64,000 nucleotides of DNA. It comes from Clostridiales bacterium (GTDB lineage Bacteria > Bacillota > Clostridia > Christensenellales > UBA1242). A program made the position numbers and the translations under genes. The stretch covers positions 519,421-583,420 of the forward strand of contig DOEE01000003.1 in NCBI GenBank assembly GCA_003524095.1, read 5' to 3'. Under the pieces are notes generated by a model. That model did not search any database. It was not told the origin of the DNA and saw only the letters and a list, made by a program, of their open reading frames with translations. Positions 27,346-35,085 of the stretch are shown one piece after another. The number at the start of each line of letters is the position of its first letter. Position 1 is the stretch's first letter.

Positions 27346-27490
27346 AGTGGTGTACCCCCAAAAATAATTTATAGATTAAAAAAAGTGAGTAATTAAATTA
27401 CCCACTCCTCACAATAAATAAAATTTATTATATTTACCACATCAAAACAAAATTCGATGGGTGAGAAGTGGTCTTCTTCTTTAAACTACA
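27346..27490 (-). promoter_or_regulatory. infC-rpmI-rplT leader with terminator/antiterminator (L20-leader type)
   Basis: The transcript from the promoter at 27496-27524 has a leader of about 145 nt. Its early segment CCACTTCTCAC (27471-27461) can pair with GTGAGGAGTGG (27412-27402). The latter overlaps the 5' half of a terminator, GTGGGTAA pairing TTACTCAC (27405-27385), followed by seven Ts. The two pairings exclude each other, the architecture of the L20-controlled attenuator of Firmicutes. L20 as the ligand is inferred from the known family. Confidence 0.75.
27385..27405 (-). terminator. Leader terminator (attenuator) upstream of infC
   Basis: An 8-bp stem with one G-U pair around a 5-nt loop, followed by TTTTTTT, lies about 40 nt before the infC start codon. 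Being inside a leader, it is a regulated terminator rather than an operon end. Confidence 0.8.
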
Positions 27491-27495
27491 CGACT

Positions 27496-27524
27496 ATTAT
27501 ATCCACTTAACACCCATTTGTCAA
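27496..27524 (-). promoter_or_regulatory. Consensus sigma-A promoter for infC-rpmI-rplT
   Basis: Perfect TTGACA and perfect TATAAT on the minus strand with a 17-nt spacer: the strongest promoter match seen in the window, fitting a ribosomal operon. Confidence 0.9.
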
Positions 27525-27563
27525 TGGTTTTTAACAAAAATATTTGAAAAATCTTAGGCTTTT

Positions 27564-28763
27564 TTATTGTTCAATCATCCAATCAATGTATATGCCAAAA
27601 CCCTTGGTGGCATCATTTACAAATACATGAGTAACCGCACCAATTAATTTTCCGTCTTGAATTATTGGACTTCCACTCATACCTTGAACTATTCCGCCAG
27701 TTTTAGCAATTAGTTCTTTGTCTACAACTCTAATAACCATGCTTTTTTCATTGCATGATTGTTGAAAATTTGTTTTGATAATCTCAATGTCATAAGCCTT
27801 AATTTCATCACCGTCAAGAGCCGACAAGATTTGAGCTTTGCCGGGTTTTGCCGAAAGTCTTCCGCCAATATCAACCGATGTCTTATTTTTTGTAACAGAC
27901 TCCACACAATCAACAAAGCCATAAACCCCATAATCACAATTTTTGTCTACCGACCCTAATACATTTTCTCGATTAAACGTTCCAATTAATTCGCCAGCCT
28001 TTCCACTATTTCCCTTTTTAATTCCTAGAATTTTGCTAGTATAAATATTTCCACCACTAACTTCAATACATTCATTTGTTTCACTGTCATTTATTGAGTG
28101 ACCAAGAGAACCAAATCTTTTGGTAGTTGCATTGACAAAAGATAATGTACCTATCCCAACTGCATCTTCTTTGACCCAGAGACCAAGTTTATAGGTGTTG
28201 GACATTGAATCTAGTGCTGGACAAATATCTACTTCAAAAATATTTCCACTTCTATTAACAGTTAGTCTTATACTACCACCTTCAAAGTTTTCAAGAATTT
28301 TTGAAATGTCTTGTGAATTATTTATCTCAATTCCGTTAATTTTTGTAATTATATCTCCCGTCTTTAGTCCACTATTTTCAAAAGGTCTCTCTATCCCATT
28401 TTTGGACAAAATATAATTGCCACCAATCAAAATTACCCCTTTGGATTGTAGCGAAAATCCCAAAGTTTCGCCACCAGCAAAATATCTATCAGGGTCAAGT
28501 ACATTAACTTTAAGCCTTTTTATATTAAACAAATTGAATAATTTGTAATTTATTATATATTTATCAAAGTCGCTGTCGTCCCTTGCGGATACACTCACAA
28601 TTTGTGAAGACAACAAAAAATCACTATTTAATAATTCTTTTAGTTCTTCGTGAGTGACAAACATCTCATCACTCAGTTCAAGCATTTTGTTATATGGAAA
28701 AAAAATTGACACAATGACAAAGAAAAATATAAGTATTATGGGTACAACTTTCTTTCTGTTCAT
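27564..28763 (-). CDS. spoIVB: SpoIVB peptidase (sporulation signalling protease)
   Basis: A forespore-secreted serine protease that in B. subtilis cleaves SpoIVFA and starts pro-sigma-K processing. The 399-residue protein has an N-terminal signal anchor (about 6-23), a PDZ domain (about 95-185, with ENSGLKTGDIITKINGIEI) and the S55 protease domain. The histidine site is GSLGHSIND and the serine site is GIVQGMSGSP, with the typical end THVFVNDATKGFGIYIDWM. It follows recN as in most Clostridia. spo0A, usually next, is absent here. Its Shine-Dalgarno lies inside a hairpin (28769-28798). Confidence 0.95.
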   Translation of the reverse strand: MNRKKVVPIILIFFFVIVSIFFPYNKMLELSDEMFVTHEELKELLNSDFLLSSQIVSVSARDDSDFDKYIINYKLFNLFNIKRLKVNVLDPDRYFAGGETLGFSLQSKGVILIGGNYILSKNGIERPFENSGLKTGDIITKINGIEINNSQDISKILENFEGGSIRLTVNRSGNIFEVDICPALDSMSNTYKLGLWVKEDAVGIGTLSFVNATTKRFGSLGHSINDSETNECIEVSGGNIYTSKILGIKKGNSGKAGELIGTFNRENVLGSVDKNCDYGVYGFVDCVESVTKNKTSVDIGGRLSAKPGKAQILSALDGDEIKAYDIEIIKTNFQQSCNEKSMVIRVVDKELIAKTGGIVQGMSGSPIIQDGKLIGAVTHVFVNDATKGFGIYIDWMIEQ

Positions 28764-28768
28764 ACAAA

Positions 28769-28798
28769 AAATACTCCTAAATATACTTAGAAGTATTT
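28769..28798 (-). terminator. recN terminator that also encloses the spoIVB ribosome-binding site
   Basis: AAATACTTCTAA pairs with TTAGGAGTATTT (11 of 12) around a 6-nt loop and is followed by TTTTTG on the minus strand. The 3' arm contains AGGAG, the Shine-Dalgarno of spoIVB, 10 nt before its ATG. It could end recN transcripts and, on read-through, hide the spoIVB start. Confidence 0.7.
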
Positions 28799-28856
28799 TG
28801 TATAAAAAACTTAAATTTATGCCATTTTTTATTTGGTAAAACTTGGTTTTGAGATA

Positions 28857-30557
28857 TTAAACACGAGATTTAAAAACTTTGGATGCATCAAGCATATCCA
28901 TAGCCAATTTTTGAGAACTCTCACTCTGAGAACTTCCAAGCATTCTTGCAATTTCCTTGACTTTTTGATTTTCATTCAAAAGAGAAACTGTTGTTATTGT
29001 CTTTCCGTCTTCATCAAATTTTTCTATTTTAAAGTTGGAGTCGCCAAAACAAGCAATCTGTGCCAAGTGTGTTATACAAATGACTTGAGAATTCCTAGAA
29101 ATCTCACAAATTTTTTCGCCAATTGCATATCCAATTTCGCCACCAATTCCTGAATCAATTTCGTCAAAAATGCAAGTTTTGTTTGTTTTTGAATTAGCAA
29201 GCGATTTCATCGCAAGCATAAATCTACTCATCTCACCGCCAGAAATAATCCTACTAAGCGGTCGTGGTTCAAAGCCCAAATTGGCACTAAACAAAAATTC
29301 AATCTTATCCGCACCGTCAAGATTTACAATCTTTTCAATATTGTCTTTTGAAATTTCGTTTTGAAAAACAACATCAACCTTTGCATTTTTCATGCCAAGT
29401 TTAAATAACTCTTGTTCCATAGCACTCTTAAACCAAACAATTTCAGTAGTTCTAATTTGTCTTAGTTTTAGACAAATACTAATAATTTCATCTAGTATGT
29501 GAGATTTGTTAAGAGTTAATCTTTGAAGCTCCTGCTCAGAATTGACAAGAATATTTAGCCTATCTTCAAAATCATTTTTTGATTTAAGCACGTCTTCAAT
29601 TGTATTTCCATACTTACGCTCTAAGTCTTTGATAAAAGTTAGTCTATCATTTAGTTCGTCTAATTCTCTTTCGTCATAGTGAATTTCATTTTGCTTTTGA
29701 GACAATGTTGAAACAATGTCTTCAAGTTCATATTTACATGAGTACAATCTATCTTTTTCGTTTGAAATACTCTCATCAAACTGCATGATACTACTAAGAT
29801 AATTTATTGCAGTTTTGATTGCATTTGAAAGTGAATATTCTCCATCAAGAACATTAATTGAATCATTAATTGATGAATAAATCTTTTCGCTATTCTCCAT
29901 AATTTTAATTTTAGCTTTGCATTCATCTTCTTCATTAATCTTAAGATTTGCATCTTCAATTTCCTTGATTTGAAACTCAAGCAACTTTATATTATTTTCT
30001 CTATCCTTGTCAATTCCGCCAAGATAGGATATTTGTTTGTTAATATTATCTAGTTCTTCAAGTTTAGACCTTAACAATTCTTTGTTAGTATTTAGTTTGT
30101 CACTAATTAGGTCATCAATAATTTTTAGGTGATTTTGAGGGTCAAGTAGCGCCATGCTATCATTCTGACCAAAAATATCTATAATTTCATTTGTGATTTT
30201 TCTAAGAATATTAAGTGTTACGATTTCACCATTAATACGACATTCATTCTTTCCACTGAGTGAAAAATATCTTGAAACAAGAAGCGTTCCTTCATTTTCC
30301 AGTCCCACAGAACTCAAGATTTCGTTAATTTGTGAATTATTCAAATCGACAGCAAAAACGCCTTCGACACGTGCAAAATCTTCGCCACTCTTGATAAGTG
30401 TCTTGTCAGCACGATTGCCATTTAAAAAAAGCAATGCATCAACAATCAGTGATTTGCCCGCACCAGTTTCACCTGTTAGCACATTAAATCCCGTACCAAA
30501 GTCCACTTGAGATTTGGTTATGAGTGCTAGATTTGTAATCTTGATAGTTTCTAACAT
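28857..30557 (-). CDS. recN: DNA repair protein RecN
   Basis: An SMC-like ATPase acting early in double-strand-break repair. The 566-residue protein has Walker A VLTGETGAGKSLI (27-39) and an N-terminal LETIKITNLALI. A central coiled-coil region (about 150-380) separates these from the C-terminal ABC signature ISGGEMSRFMLAMKS and Walker B CIFDEIDSGIGGE. It lies between argR and spoIVB, the conserved argR-recN-spoIVB order. Confidence 0.97.
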   Translation of the reverse strand: MLETIKITNLALITKSQVDFGTGFNVLTGETGAGKSLIVDALLFLNGNRADKTLIKSGEDFARVEGVFAVDLNNSQINEILSSVGLENEGTLLVSRYFSLSGKNECRINGEIVTLNILRKITNEIIDIFGQNDSMALLDPQNHLKIIDDLISDKLNTNKELLRSKLEELDNINKQISYLGGIDKDRENNIKLLEFQIKEIEDANLKINEEDECKAKIKIMENSEKIYSSINDSINVLDGEYSLSNAIKTAINYLSSIMQFDESISNEKDRLYSCKYELEDIVSTLSQKQNEIHYDERELDELNDRLTFIKDLERKYGNTIEDVLKSKNDFEDRLNILVNSEQELQRLTLNKSHILDEIISICLKLRQIRTTEIVWFKSAMEQELFKLGMKNAKVDVVFQNEISKDNIEKIVNLDGADKIEFLFSANLGFEPRPLSRIISGGEMSRFMLAMKSLANSKTNKTCIFDEIDSGIGGEIGYAIGEKICEISRNSQVICITHLAQIACFGDSNFKIEKFDEDGKTITTVSLLNENQKVKEIARMLGSSQSESSQKLAMDMLDASKVFKSRV

Positions 30558-30646
30558 AATAATCCTTAAAAAAATAATGTAAGTTTGAAAATAAAATTAT
30601 AAATTCAGAAAATTTCTATATAAACATTTTAAACTAAGTCAAAAAA

Positions 30647-30670
30647 AAATACAATTAAAAAATTGTATTT
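30647..30670 (-). terminator. Intrinsic terminator after argR
   Basis: A perfect 10-bp stem (AAATACAATT with AATTGTATTT), 4-nt loop, with long A and T flanks, 14 nt past the argR stop. Confidence 0.8.
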
Positions 30671-30684
30671 TTTTTACAAACAAA

Positions 30685-31137
30685 CTAATTAAGTAACGAA
30701 TTCAATTTGTCTCTCACAAAGTACGCATCTTCTTGGTCAGAAGTGATAACCATGACTGTATCATCCCCATAAGTACAGCCCATTATTTGTGACATAGATA
30801 ATTGGTCTATTAGATTGCTTACCATACCCGCAGTGCCTTTGATAACTTTAACGATTGTCAAATTCATAGCAGATTTAACTGAGATGACGCACTCTTTGAA
30901 AATGTTTAGGCACTTGTTTGAAAGTGCTTGAGCAGAAGAACTAACAACAGCGTATTTGTACTTCTTGCTATCAGTCAAAATTTTAATAAGTCCCAACTCC
31001 TTAATATCTCTACTGATAGTCGCTTGTGTAACATCAAAGTTTGCATCTTTTAGTGAAGATACTAGTTCTTCCTGTGTTTCAATTTCATTTGTAGAAATAA
31101 GTTCTAGTATCTTTGATTGCCTTGAATTACGAGCCAT
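30685..31137 (-). CDS. argR: Arginine repressor ArgR
   Basis: A hexameric, arginine-responsive repressor. The 150-residue protein has an N-terminal winged helix (SRQSKILELI...TQEELVSSL...VTQATISRDIKELGL). The C-terminal oligomerisation and arginine-binding domain carries the GCTYGDDTVMVI motif. The ATG at 31137 has GAGGTGG 6 nt upstream and is preferred to a GTG three codons earlier. Its promoter at 31227-31255 is preceded by a perfect ARG-box palindrome (31264-31277), so it is probably self-repressed. Confidence 0.95.
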   Translation of the reverse strand: MARNSRQSKILELISTNEIETQEELVSSLKDANFDVTQATISRDIKELGLIKILTDSKKYKYAVVSSSAQALSNKCLNIFKECVISVKSAMNLTIVKVIKGTAGMVSNLIDQLSMSQIMGCTYGDDTVMVITSDQEDAYFVRDKLNSLLN

Positions 31138-31174
31138 TTTATCCACCTCAAAATGTAATTAATTTGTTTGAAGT

Positions 31175-31197
31175 ACATTGCATCCACCTTGCAATGT
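31175..31197 (-). repeat. Perfect 8-bp inverted repeat in the argR leader
   Basis: ACATTGCA and TGCAATGT flank a 7-nt loop. In RNA this gives a hairpin between the argR promoter and start codon, with AGGTGGA in its loop. Its function is unknown. Confidence 0.7.
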
Positions 31198-31226
31198 CTT
31201 CTATCACTTTTCCTGTGATTGAAATA

Positions 31227-31255
31227 ATTATACAACAACTTTCATCTTTATGCAA
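31227..31255 (-). promoter_or_regulatory. Sigma-A type promoter for argR
   Basis: TTGCAT and TATAAT on the minus strand are separated by 17 nt. The leader to the argR ATG is about 85 nt. Confidence 0.75.
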
Positions 31256-31263
31256 GGGGTTTT

Positions 31264-31277
31264 TGAATATTTATTCA
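31264..31277. promoter_or_regulatory. ARG-box-like operator upstream of argR
   Basis: TGAAT-ATTT-ATTCA is a palindrome of the ARG-box form (TGAAT, four A/T, ATTCA). It lies 8 nt upstream of the argR -35, a position suited to autoregulation. Only one such perfect box is seen here; ArgR often binds pairs. Confidence 0.65.
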
Positions 31278-31540
31278 TTTTTTTATTTATAAAAATTCAT
31301 AATAATGCATGACAAATTTTCAAAATGTATATTTATGCACTTTTTTGCATACTCCCCTATTTTAGCCATTTTTTGATACTTTTTTGGAAAAAATCAACTC
31401 AAAACATAGGTTTTATTCACAAAAAATGTATAAATATAAGTAAAAAATTGTGATTTTATTTTTTTATGACCAAAAATTAAATTTGACAAAAATCATTTTA
31501 TGCAATGTACTTCGCATAAAAAATTTTATTATGCAAAAAA

Positions 31541-31571
31541 AATAATCACCAAAACATTTTTGATGATTATT
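31541..31571 (-). terminator. Intrinsic terminator after proS
   Basis: A 14-bp stem with a single G-U pair (AATAATCATCAAAA with TTTTGGTGATTATT) and a 3-nt loop, then eight Ts on the minus strand, 9 nt past the proS stop. Confidence 0.9.
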
Positions 31572-31580
31572 TGATTTAAA

Positions 31581-33260
31581 TTATTTATTAAGATACATAT
31601 TCAAAAATTCTTTTGCATCAACATCAACTCTAGTTAAATCACGCCTTTTGATAAATTCAATTTTGTTATCAACTGCTCCACGACCAACTATAACAATATA
31701 AGGGACACCTATGAGTTCGGCATCGTTGAGTTTAACTCCAAACGACTCTGCCCTATCATCAAGCAAGATATTGTCGTCAGCCACATTAATTGCATTATAA
31801 AGTTCGTTTGCTAGTTTAACTTGTGTTTCATCTTTGGTATTAGCTATTACAATTTCTAATTTGTATGGTGCAACAATCTCAGGCCAAATAATTCCTTTGT
31901 CGTCACAATTTTGCTCAACTAAGGCACTAAGTGTTCTACTTACTCCAATTCCATAACAGCCCATAATCATATATTGAGACTTGCCTTGTTCATCAAGGAA
32001 CTTGCATTCAAGTTCTTTGGTGTATTTAGTTCCTAGTTTGAATATATGCCCAACTTCAATTCCCCTAACAATTTTTACAGGATTTCCGCAATGTGGACAT
32101 TTGTCTCCTGCCATCATCTTTTTGATATCAGCAAAGTAATCTATAGTTAAATCTTCCAAATTAGCATTTATATAATGATAATCTTGAAGATTAGCACCTA
32201 TTACAAAGTTAACCATATTCTTAACATCGTTGTCAGCAATAACTATAGCATTTTTAAGGTCAATAGCCCCAACAAATCCCGCATACGAACCAATAGATAT
32301 TATTTGTTCTGGAGTTGCCATTTCCATATTAACAACACCAAGATTGTTTTTTAGTTTGACTTCCTCAATTTCTCTATCGCCCCTGCACAATGCAACAACA
32401 ACACCTTTGTCGGTCGAATAAACAACCGCTTTGACAAAATTCTTGTTGTCAGTATGCAAAAACTCCGTTAACTCATCAATTGTCTTAACATGTGGAGTAT
32501 ACACCATCTCACGAGATAGTTTTGTAATATTTGAATTATCTATACTATCTGCTACACATTCTGCTTTTTCAACATTAGCGCCATAACCACAATCACAAAC
32601 GATTAATTCGTCTTCACCAATATCCGCTTTAACCATAAATTCAGTAGAACCCGAACCACCCATAACACCATTATCCGCTTCAACCGGAACAAAGTCTAGT
32701 CCAAGCCTTGAGAAAATGTTTATGTATGCTTGTTTCATTTTTCCAAAGGACAAATTTAAACCTTCTTCGCTTGTATCAAAGGAGTAAGCGTCCTTCATGA
32801 TAAATTCTTTGGCTCTCTGAAGTCCAAATCTAGCACGAATTTCATCACGATACTTATTTTGTATTTGATATAGTGTTACTGGCAATTGTTTGTAACTATT
32901 ATAGGTTTCTTTGACAAGATAAGTAAAAGGTTCTTCGTGAGTTGGACCCAAACAATAATCTTTGCCTGTACTGTCTTTGAGTTTGTACATAGTATTTCCA
33001 AAGTAATCAAGTCTGTGGGCATAAATTTCTTGTGGAAGCAAAATTGGCATTTGAAGTTCAATTGCTCCCGCACTATTCATTTCTTCTCTAATTACTTTTT
33101 TGATATTTTCAAGCACCTTGAGTCCTAGTGGCAAATAAGTAAATATCCCGTTCCCCATTTGCTTGATATATCCAGCCCTAACTAGCAACTTATGGCTGTT
33201 AATTTCTGCATTGGCTGGGTCTTCTCTAAATGTTTTGAAAAACATTTCTGTTAATTTCAT
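31581..33260 (-). CDS. proS: Prolyl-tRNA synthetase (bacterial type)
   Basis: A class II aminoacyl-tRNA synthetase. The 559-residue protein has motif 1 GLKVLENIKKVIREEM with MPILLPQE, motif 2 YRDEIRARFGLQRAKEF and motif 3 GCYGIGVSRTLSALVEQ. An editing (INS) domain lies between motifs 2 and 3 (about 225-385) and a C-terminal anticodon-binding domain follows. It begins 8 nt after xseB. In B. subtilis proS lies between rasP and polC; here it occupies the place where ispA-dxs-tlyA-ppnK usually lie. Confidence 0.97.
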   Translation of the reverse strand: MKLTEMFFKTFREDPANAEINSHKLLVRAGYIKQMGNGIFTYLPLGLKVLENIKKVIREEMNSAGAIELQMPILLPQEIYAHRLDYFGNTMYKLKDSTGKDYCLGPTHEEPFTYLVKETYNSYKQLPVTLYQIQNKYRDEIRARFGLQRAKEFIMKDAYSFDTSEEGLNLSFGKMKQAYINIFSRLGLDFVPVEADNGVMGGSGSTEFMVKADIGEDELIVCDCGYGANVEKAECVADSIDNSNITKLSREMVYTPHVKTIDELTEFLHTDNKNFVKAVVYSTDKGVVVALCRGDREIEEVKLKNNLGVVNMEMATPEQIISIGSYAGFVGAIDLKNAIVIADNDVKNMVNFVIGANLQDYHYINANLEDLTIDYFADIKKMMAGDKCPHCGNPVKIVRGIEVGHIFKLGTKYTKELECKFLDEQGKSQYMIMGCYGIGVSRTLSALVEQNCDDKGIIWPEIVAPYKLEIVIANTKDETQVKLANELYNAINVADDNILLDDRAESFGVKLNDAELIGVPYIVIVGRGAVDNKIEFIKRRDLTRVDVDAKEFLNMYLNK

Positions 33261-33268
33261 ATTTTCTC

Positions 33269-33475
33269 CTAATCTAATAAATCTTCTTTGAATTTGTCTA
33301 AATCTTGTTTAATAACTGTCACTTTGCCCTTGATATTACTTAATTCAGAATAACATTCTTTGGCAATAGTTACACCTTGCTCATAAAGTTTTAATCCGTC
33401 ACTTAGTGGCAAGTTTTCATCTTCCATTTTGTTGCAAATACTCTGCAATTCATTAATTTTCTTTTCAAAATCCAT
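33269..33475 (-). CDS. xseB: Exodeoxyribonuclease VII small subunit
   Basis: A 68-residue helical protein pairing with XseA. The family pattern is FEKKINELQSICNKMEDENLPLSDGLKLYEQG-like: one long helix, a turn with LPL, and a second helix ending in KEDLLD. The start ATG 33475 (MDFEKKI) has AAAGGAT upstream and lies 4 nt from the xseA stop. A longer frame to 33514 overlaps xseA without a ribosome-binding site. Confidence 0.92.
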   Translation of the reverse strand: MDFEKKINELQSICNKMEDENLPLSDGLKLYEQGVTIAKECYSELSNIKGKVTVIKQDLDKFKEDLLD

Positions 33476-33479
33476 ATAA

Positions 33480-34646
33480 TTATCCTTTATAGTTTGTCTC
33501 AATTTGTCCGTCAATCATCGAAATTATCAAATTTCCAGATTTTACGTTTTTGACACTGCTAACACTTTGATTGTTTTGAAATATTTTTGAATATCCCATA
33601 CTTGAGATTTTCTTTGGGTTATTATGTTCAAGTTCAAGTTGAAATTGTTCTAAATTATTTTGTTTTTTATCAATCAGAATGTCTACACGTTCAAGTTTAG
33701 ATATATATTTATCCAAATCATAATTTAGTTTAATTATTTTACTTGATGAAATATTATCTAATTTTTCATAAATTATGTCAATATCTTTTTTCAAATTCTC
33801 AAACCTAGACTTGAGTGTTCTTTCCATATAAAACAAAAATTTATTAACACTTTCAATTTCTAAATCCTTTCGCCAAGCAACAAGTTCAGCACCAGCCGAC
33901 GGGGTCGGTGCACGTTTATCCGACACAAAATCTATTATTGTAAAATCTGTTTCATGTCCTACAGCCGATACTACTGGTTTTTTGCAATTATATGTTGCTG
34001 TTGCAACAATCTCACTATTAAATGGCTCCAAATCTTCGGCACTTCCACCGCCACGTGCCACAATTACAACATCAACATCATAGTCCGAAAAGAAATCAAT
34101 TCCATTTGCTATTTCAATATCTGCCCCAACACCTTGAACTTTAACTGGATACAAAACTATGTCAATTGTATCGTTTCTTCGGTGTGTTACATCTATAATG
34201 TCTCTAATTACTGCACCTGTCGGACTAGAAACAACTCCGATTCTTCTCACTCTACTAGGGATAGGACGCTTCCTGCTTTCATCAAAATATCCAAGTTCTT
34301 GGAGTTTTGCTTTGAGTTTTAAAAATTTTTCATACAAAAGACCTTTGCCATAAGGCATAATTTTGGTTGCATTAAAGGATAATTTGCCACCTTTTGCATA
34401 ATAGTTCATACTACCCGTAACCAAAATTACGTCGCCAATCTTTGGACTTTCAAAGTTGCTCGCCCCAAATAGTACGCATGATAATAGTCCACTCTCGTCC
34501 TTGATATTAAAGTATGCAATGCCATTGGATATATTATAAGAACTAACTTCTCCATACACACAAATATTTTGAAGCATAACTTCCGCTTCAAAAATATTTT
34601 TGATATAACTATTAATTTGTGTGACCGAAAAATAATTATCACTCAT
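33480..34646 (-). CDS. xseA: Exodeoxyribonuclease VII large subunit
   Basis: The catalytic subunit of a single-strand DNA exonuclease. It has an N-terminal OB fold (residues 1-95: TQINSYIKNIFEAE...VYGEVSSY...GLLSCVLFG). The catalytic domain shows IGVVSSPTGAVIRDIIDV, VQGVGADIEIANGI, VVIVARGGGSAEDLEPFN and SAVGHETDFTIIDFVSDKRAPTPSAGAEL in sequence. At 388 residues it is shorter than the common 400-450, with the loss in the C-terminal coiled-coil region. It overlaps nusB by 8 nt. Confidence 0.95.
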   Translation of the reverse strand: MSDNYFSVTQINSYIKNIFEAEVMLQNICVYGEVSSYNISNGIAYFNIKDESGLLSCVLFGASNFESPKIGDVILVTGSMNYYAKGGKLSFNATKIMPYGKGLLYEKFLKLKAKLQELGYFDESRKRPIPSRVRRIGVVSSPTGAVIRDIIDVTHRRNDTIDIVLYPVKVQGVGADIEIANGIDFFSDYDVDVVIVARGGGSAEDLEPFNSEIVATATYNCKKPVVSAVGHETDFTIIDFVSDKRAPTPSAGAELVAWRKDLEIESVNKFLFYMERTLKSRFENLKKDIDIIYEKLDNISSSKIIKLNYDLDKYISKLERVDILIDKKQNNLEQFQLELEHNNPKKISSMGYSKIFQNNQSVSSVKNVKSGNLIISMIDGQIETNYKG

Positions 34647-35028
34647 TTACAATCTTTGCAAGCACTCCATTTATAAAACTATAACTCTTGTCAGTCGAGT
34701 ATTTTTTTGAAAGTTCCACCGCTTCGTTGATGACTACATTCTGCGGTGTAGAACTAGAAAATTTAATTTCATAAACCGCAAGAACAAGAATTGCCAAATC
34801 AATCTTAAAAATTCTTTCAAGTTCATAGCCTACAGTGTTATTTTTGATTATTGACATAATTGCATCATAATGCTCATGAATCCCACTCAAGAGTTCATTT
34901 ACAAAAACTTTGTCTTCGTCTGTTAACACTATATCATCCAAATCTTCAAAAAGTTCGGTTTCGGGTTCGTGAAAGAAGTTTTCAAAAACCAATCTAAACG
35001 CAAATTCTCTACTTTTTTTTCTACTCAT
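34639..35028 (-). CDS. nusB: Transcription antitermination factor NusB
   Basis: An all-helical RNA-binding protein of rRNA antitermination complexes, working with S10. The 129-residue protein carries the family elements SRKKSREFAFRLVFE, an IL-VYEI helix and PQNVVINEAVELSKKYSTDKSYSFINGVLAKI. The Asp23-nusB-xseA-xseB order is typical of Clostridia. A hairpin at 35058-35077 separates it from the upstream Asp23 gene. Confidence 0.95.
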   Translation of the reverse strand: MSRKKSREFAFRLVFENFFHEPETELFEDLDDIVLTDEDKVFVNELLSGIHEHYDAIMSIIKNNTVGYELERIFKIDLAILVLAVYEIKFSSSTPQNVVINEAVELSKKYSTDKSYSFINGVLAKIVNE

Positions 35029-35057
35029 AATTTTTCTCCATTAATTCAAAAGAAAGA

Positions 35058-35077
35058 AACCCTTGTTTTCAAGGGTT
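35058..35077 (-). terminator. Hairpin between the Asp23-family gene and nusB
   Basis: A perfect 8-bp stem (AACCCTTG with CAAGGGTT) and TTTT/AAAA loop, followed by a broken T-rich stretch (TTTCTTTCTTTT). Probably a partial terminator, since nusB has no promoter of its own that I can see. Confidence 0.65.
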
Positions 35078-35085
35078 AACTTTAT

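Larger units (their letters stand above)
31138..31580. other. 443-nt gene-free region between proS and argR
   Basis: It contains, from right to left, the proS terminator (31541-31571), an AT-rich stretch of about 220 nt, an ARG-box palindrome, the argR promoter and a leader with two small hairpins. A 14-bp sequence occurs as an inverted pair at 31170-31183 and 31500-31513. TTATGCA occurs four times in one orientation (31248, 31333, 31498, 31529). I see no credible reading frame. Confidence 0.75.

Noticed and set aside
30558..30646. Promoter for recN (TTGACT with TATAGA, 16-nt spacer)
   Set aside because: Both the -10 and the spacing are off consensus in a very AT-rich stretch; support is too weak to list as a feature.
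31141..31187. A tiny leader peptide frame (about 11 codons) ending at the argR Shine-Dalgarno
   Set aside because: Its putative ribosome-binding site directly abuts the ATG and the peptide has no arginine run. It cannot be distinguished from chance.
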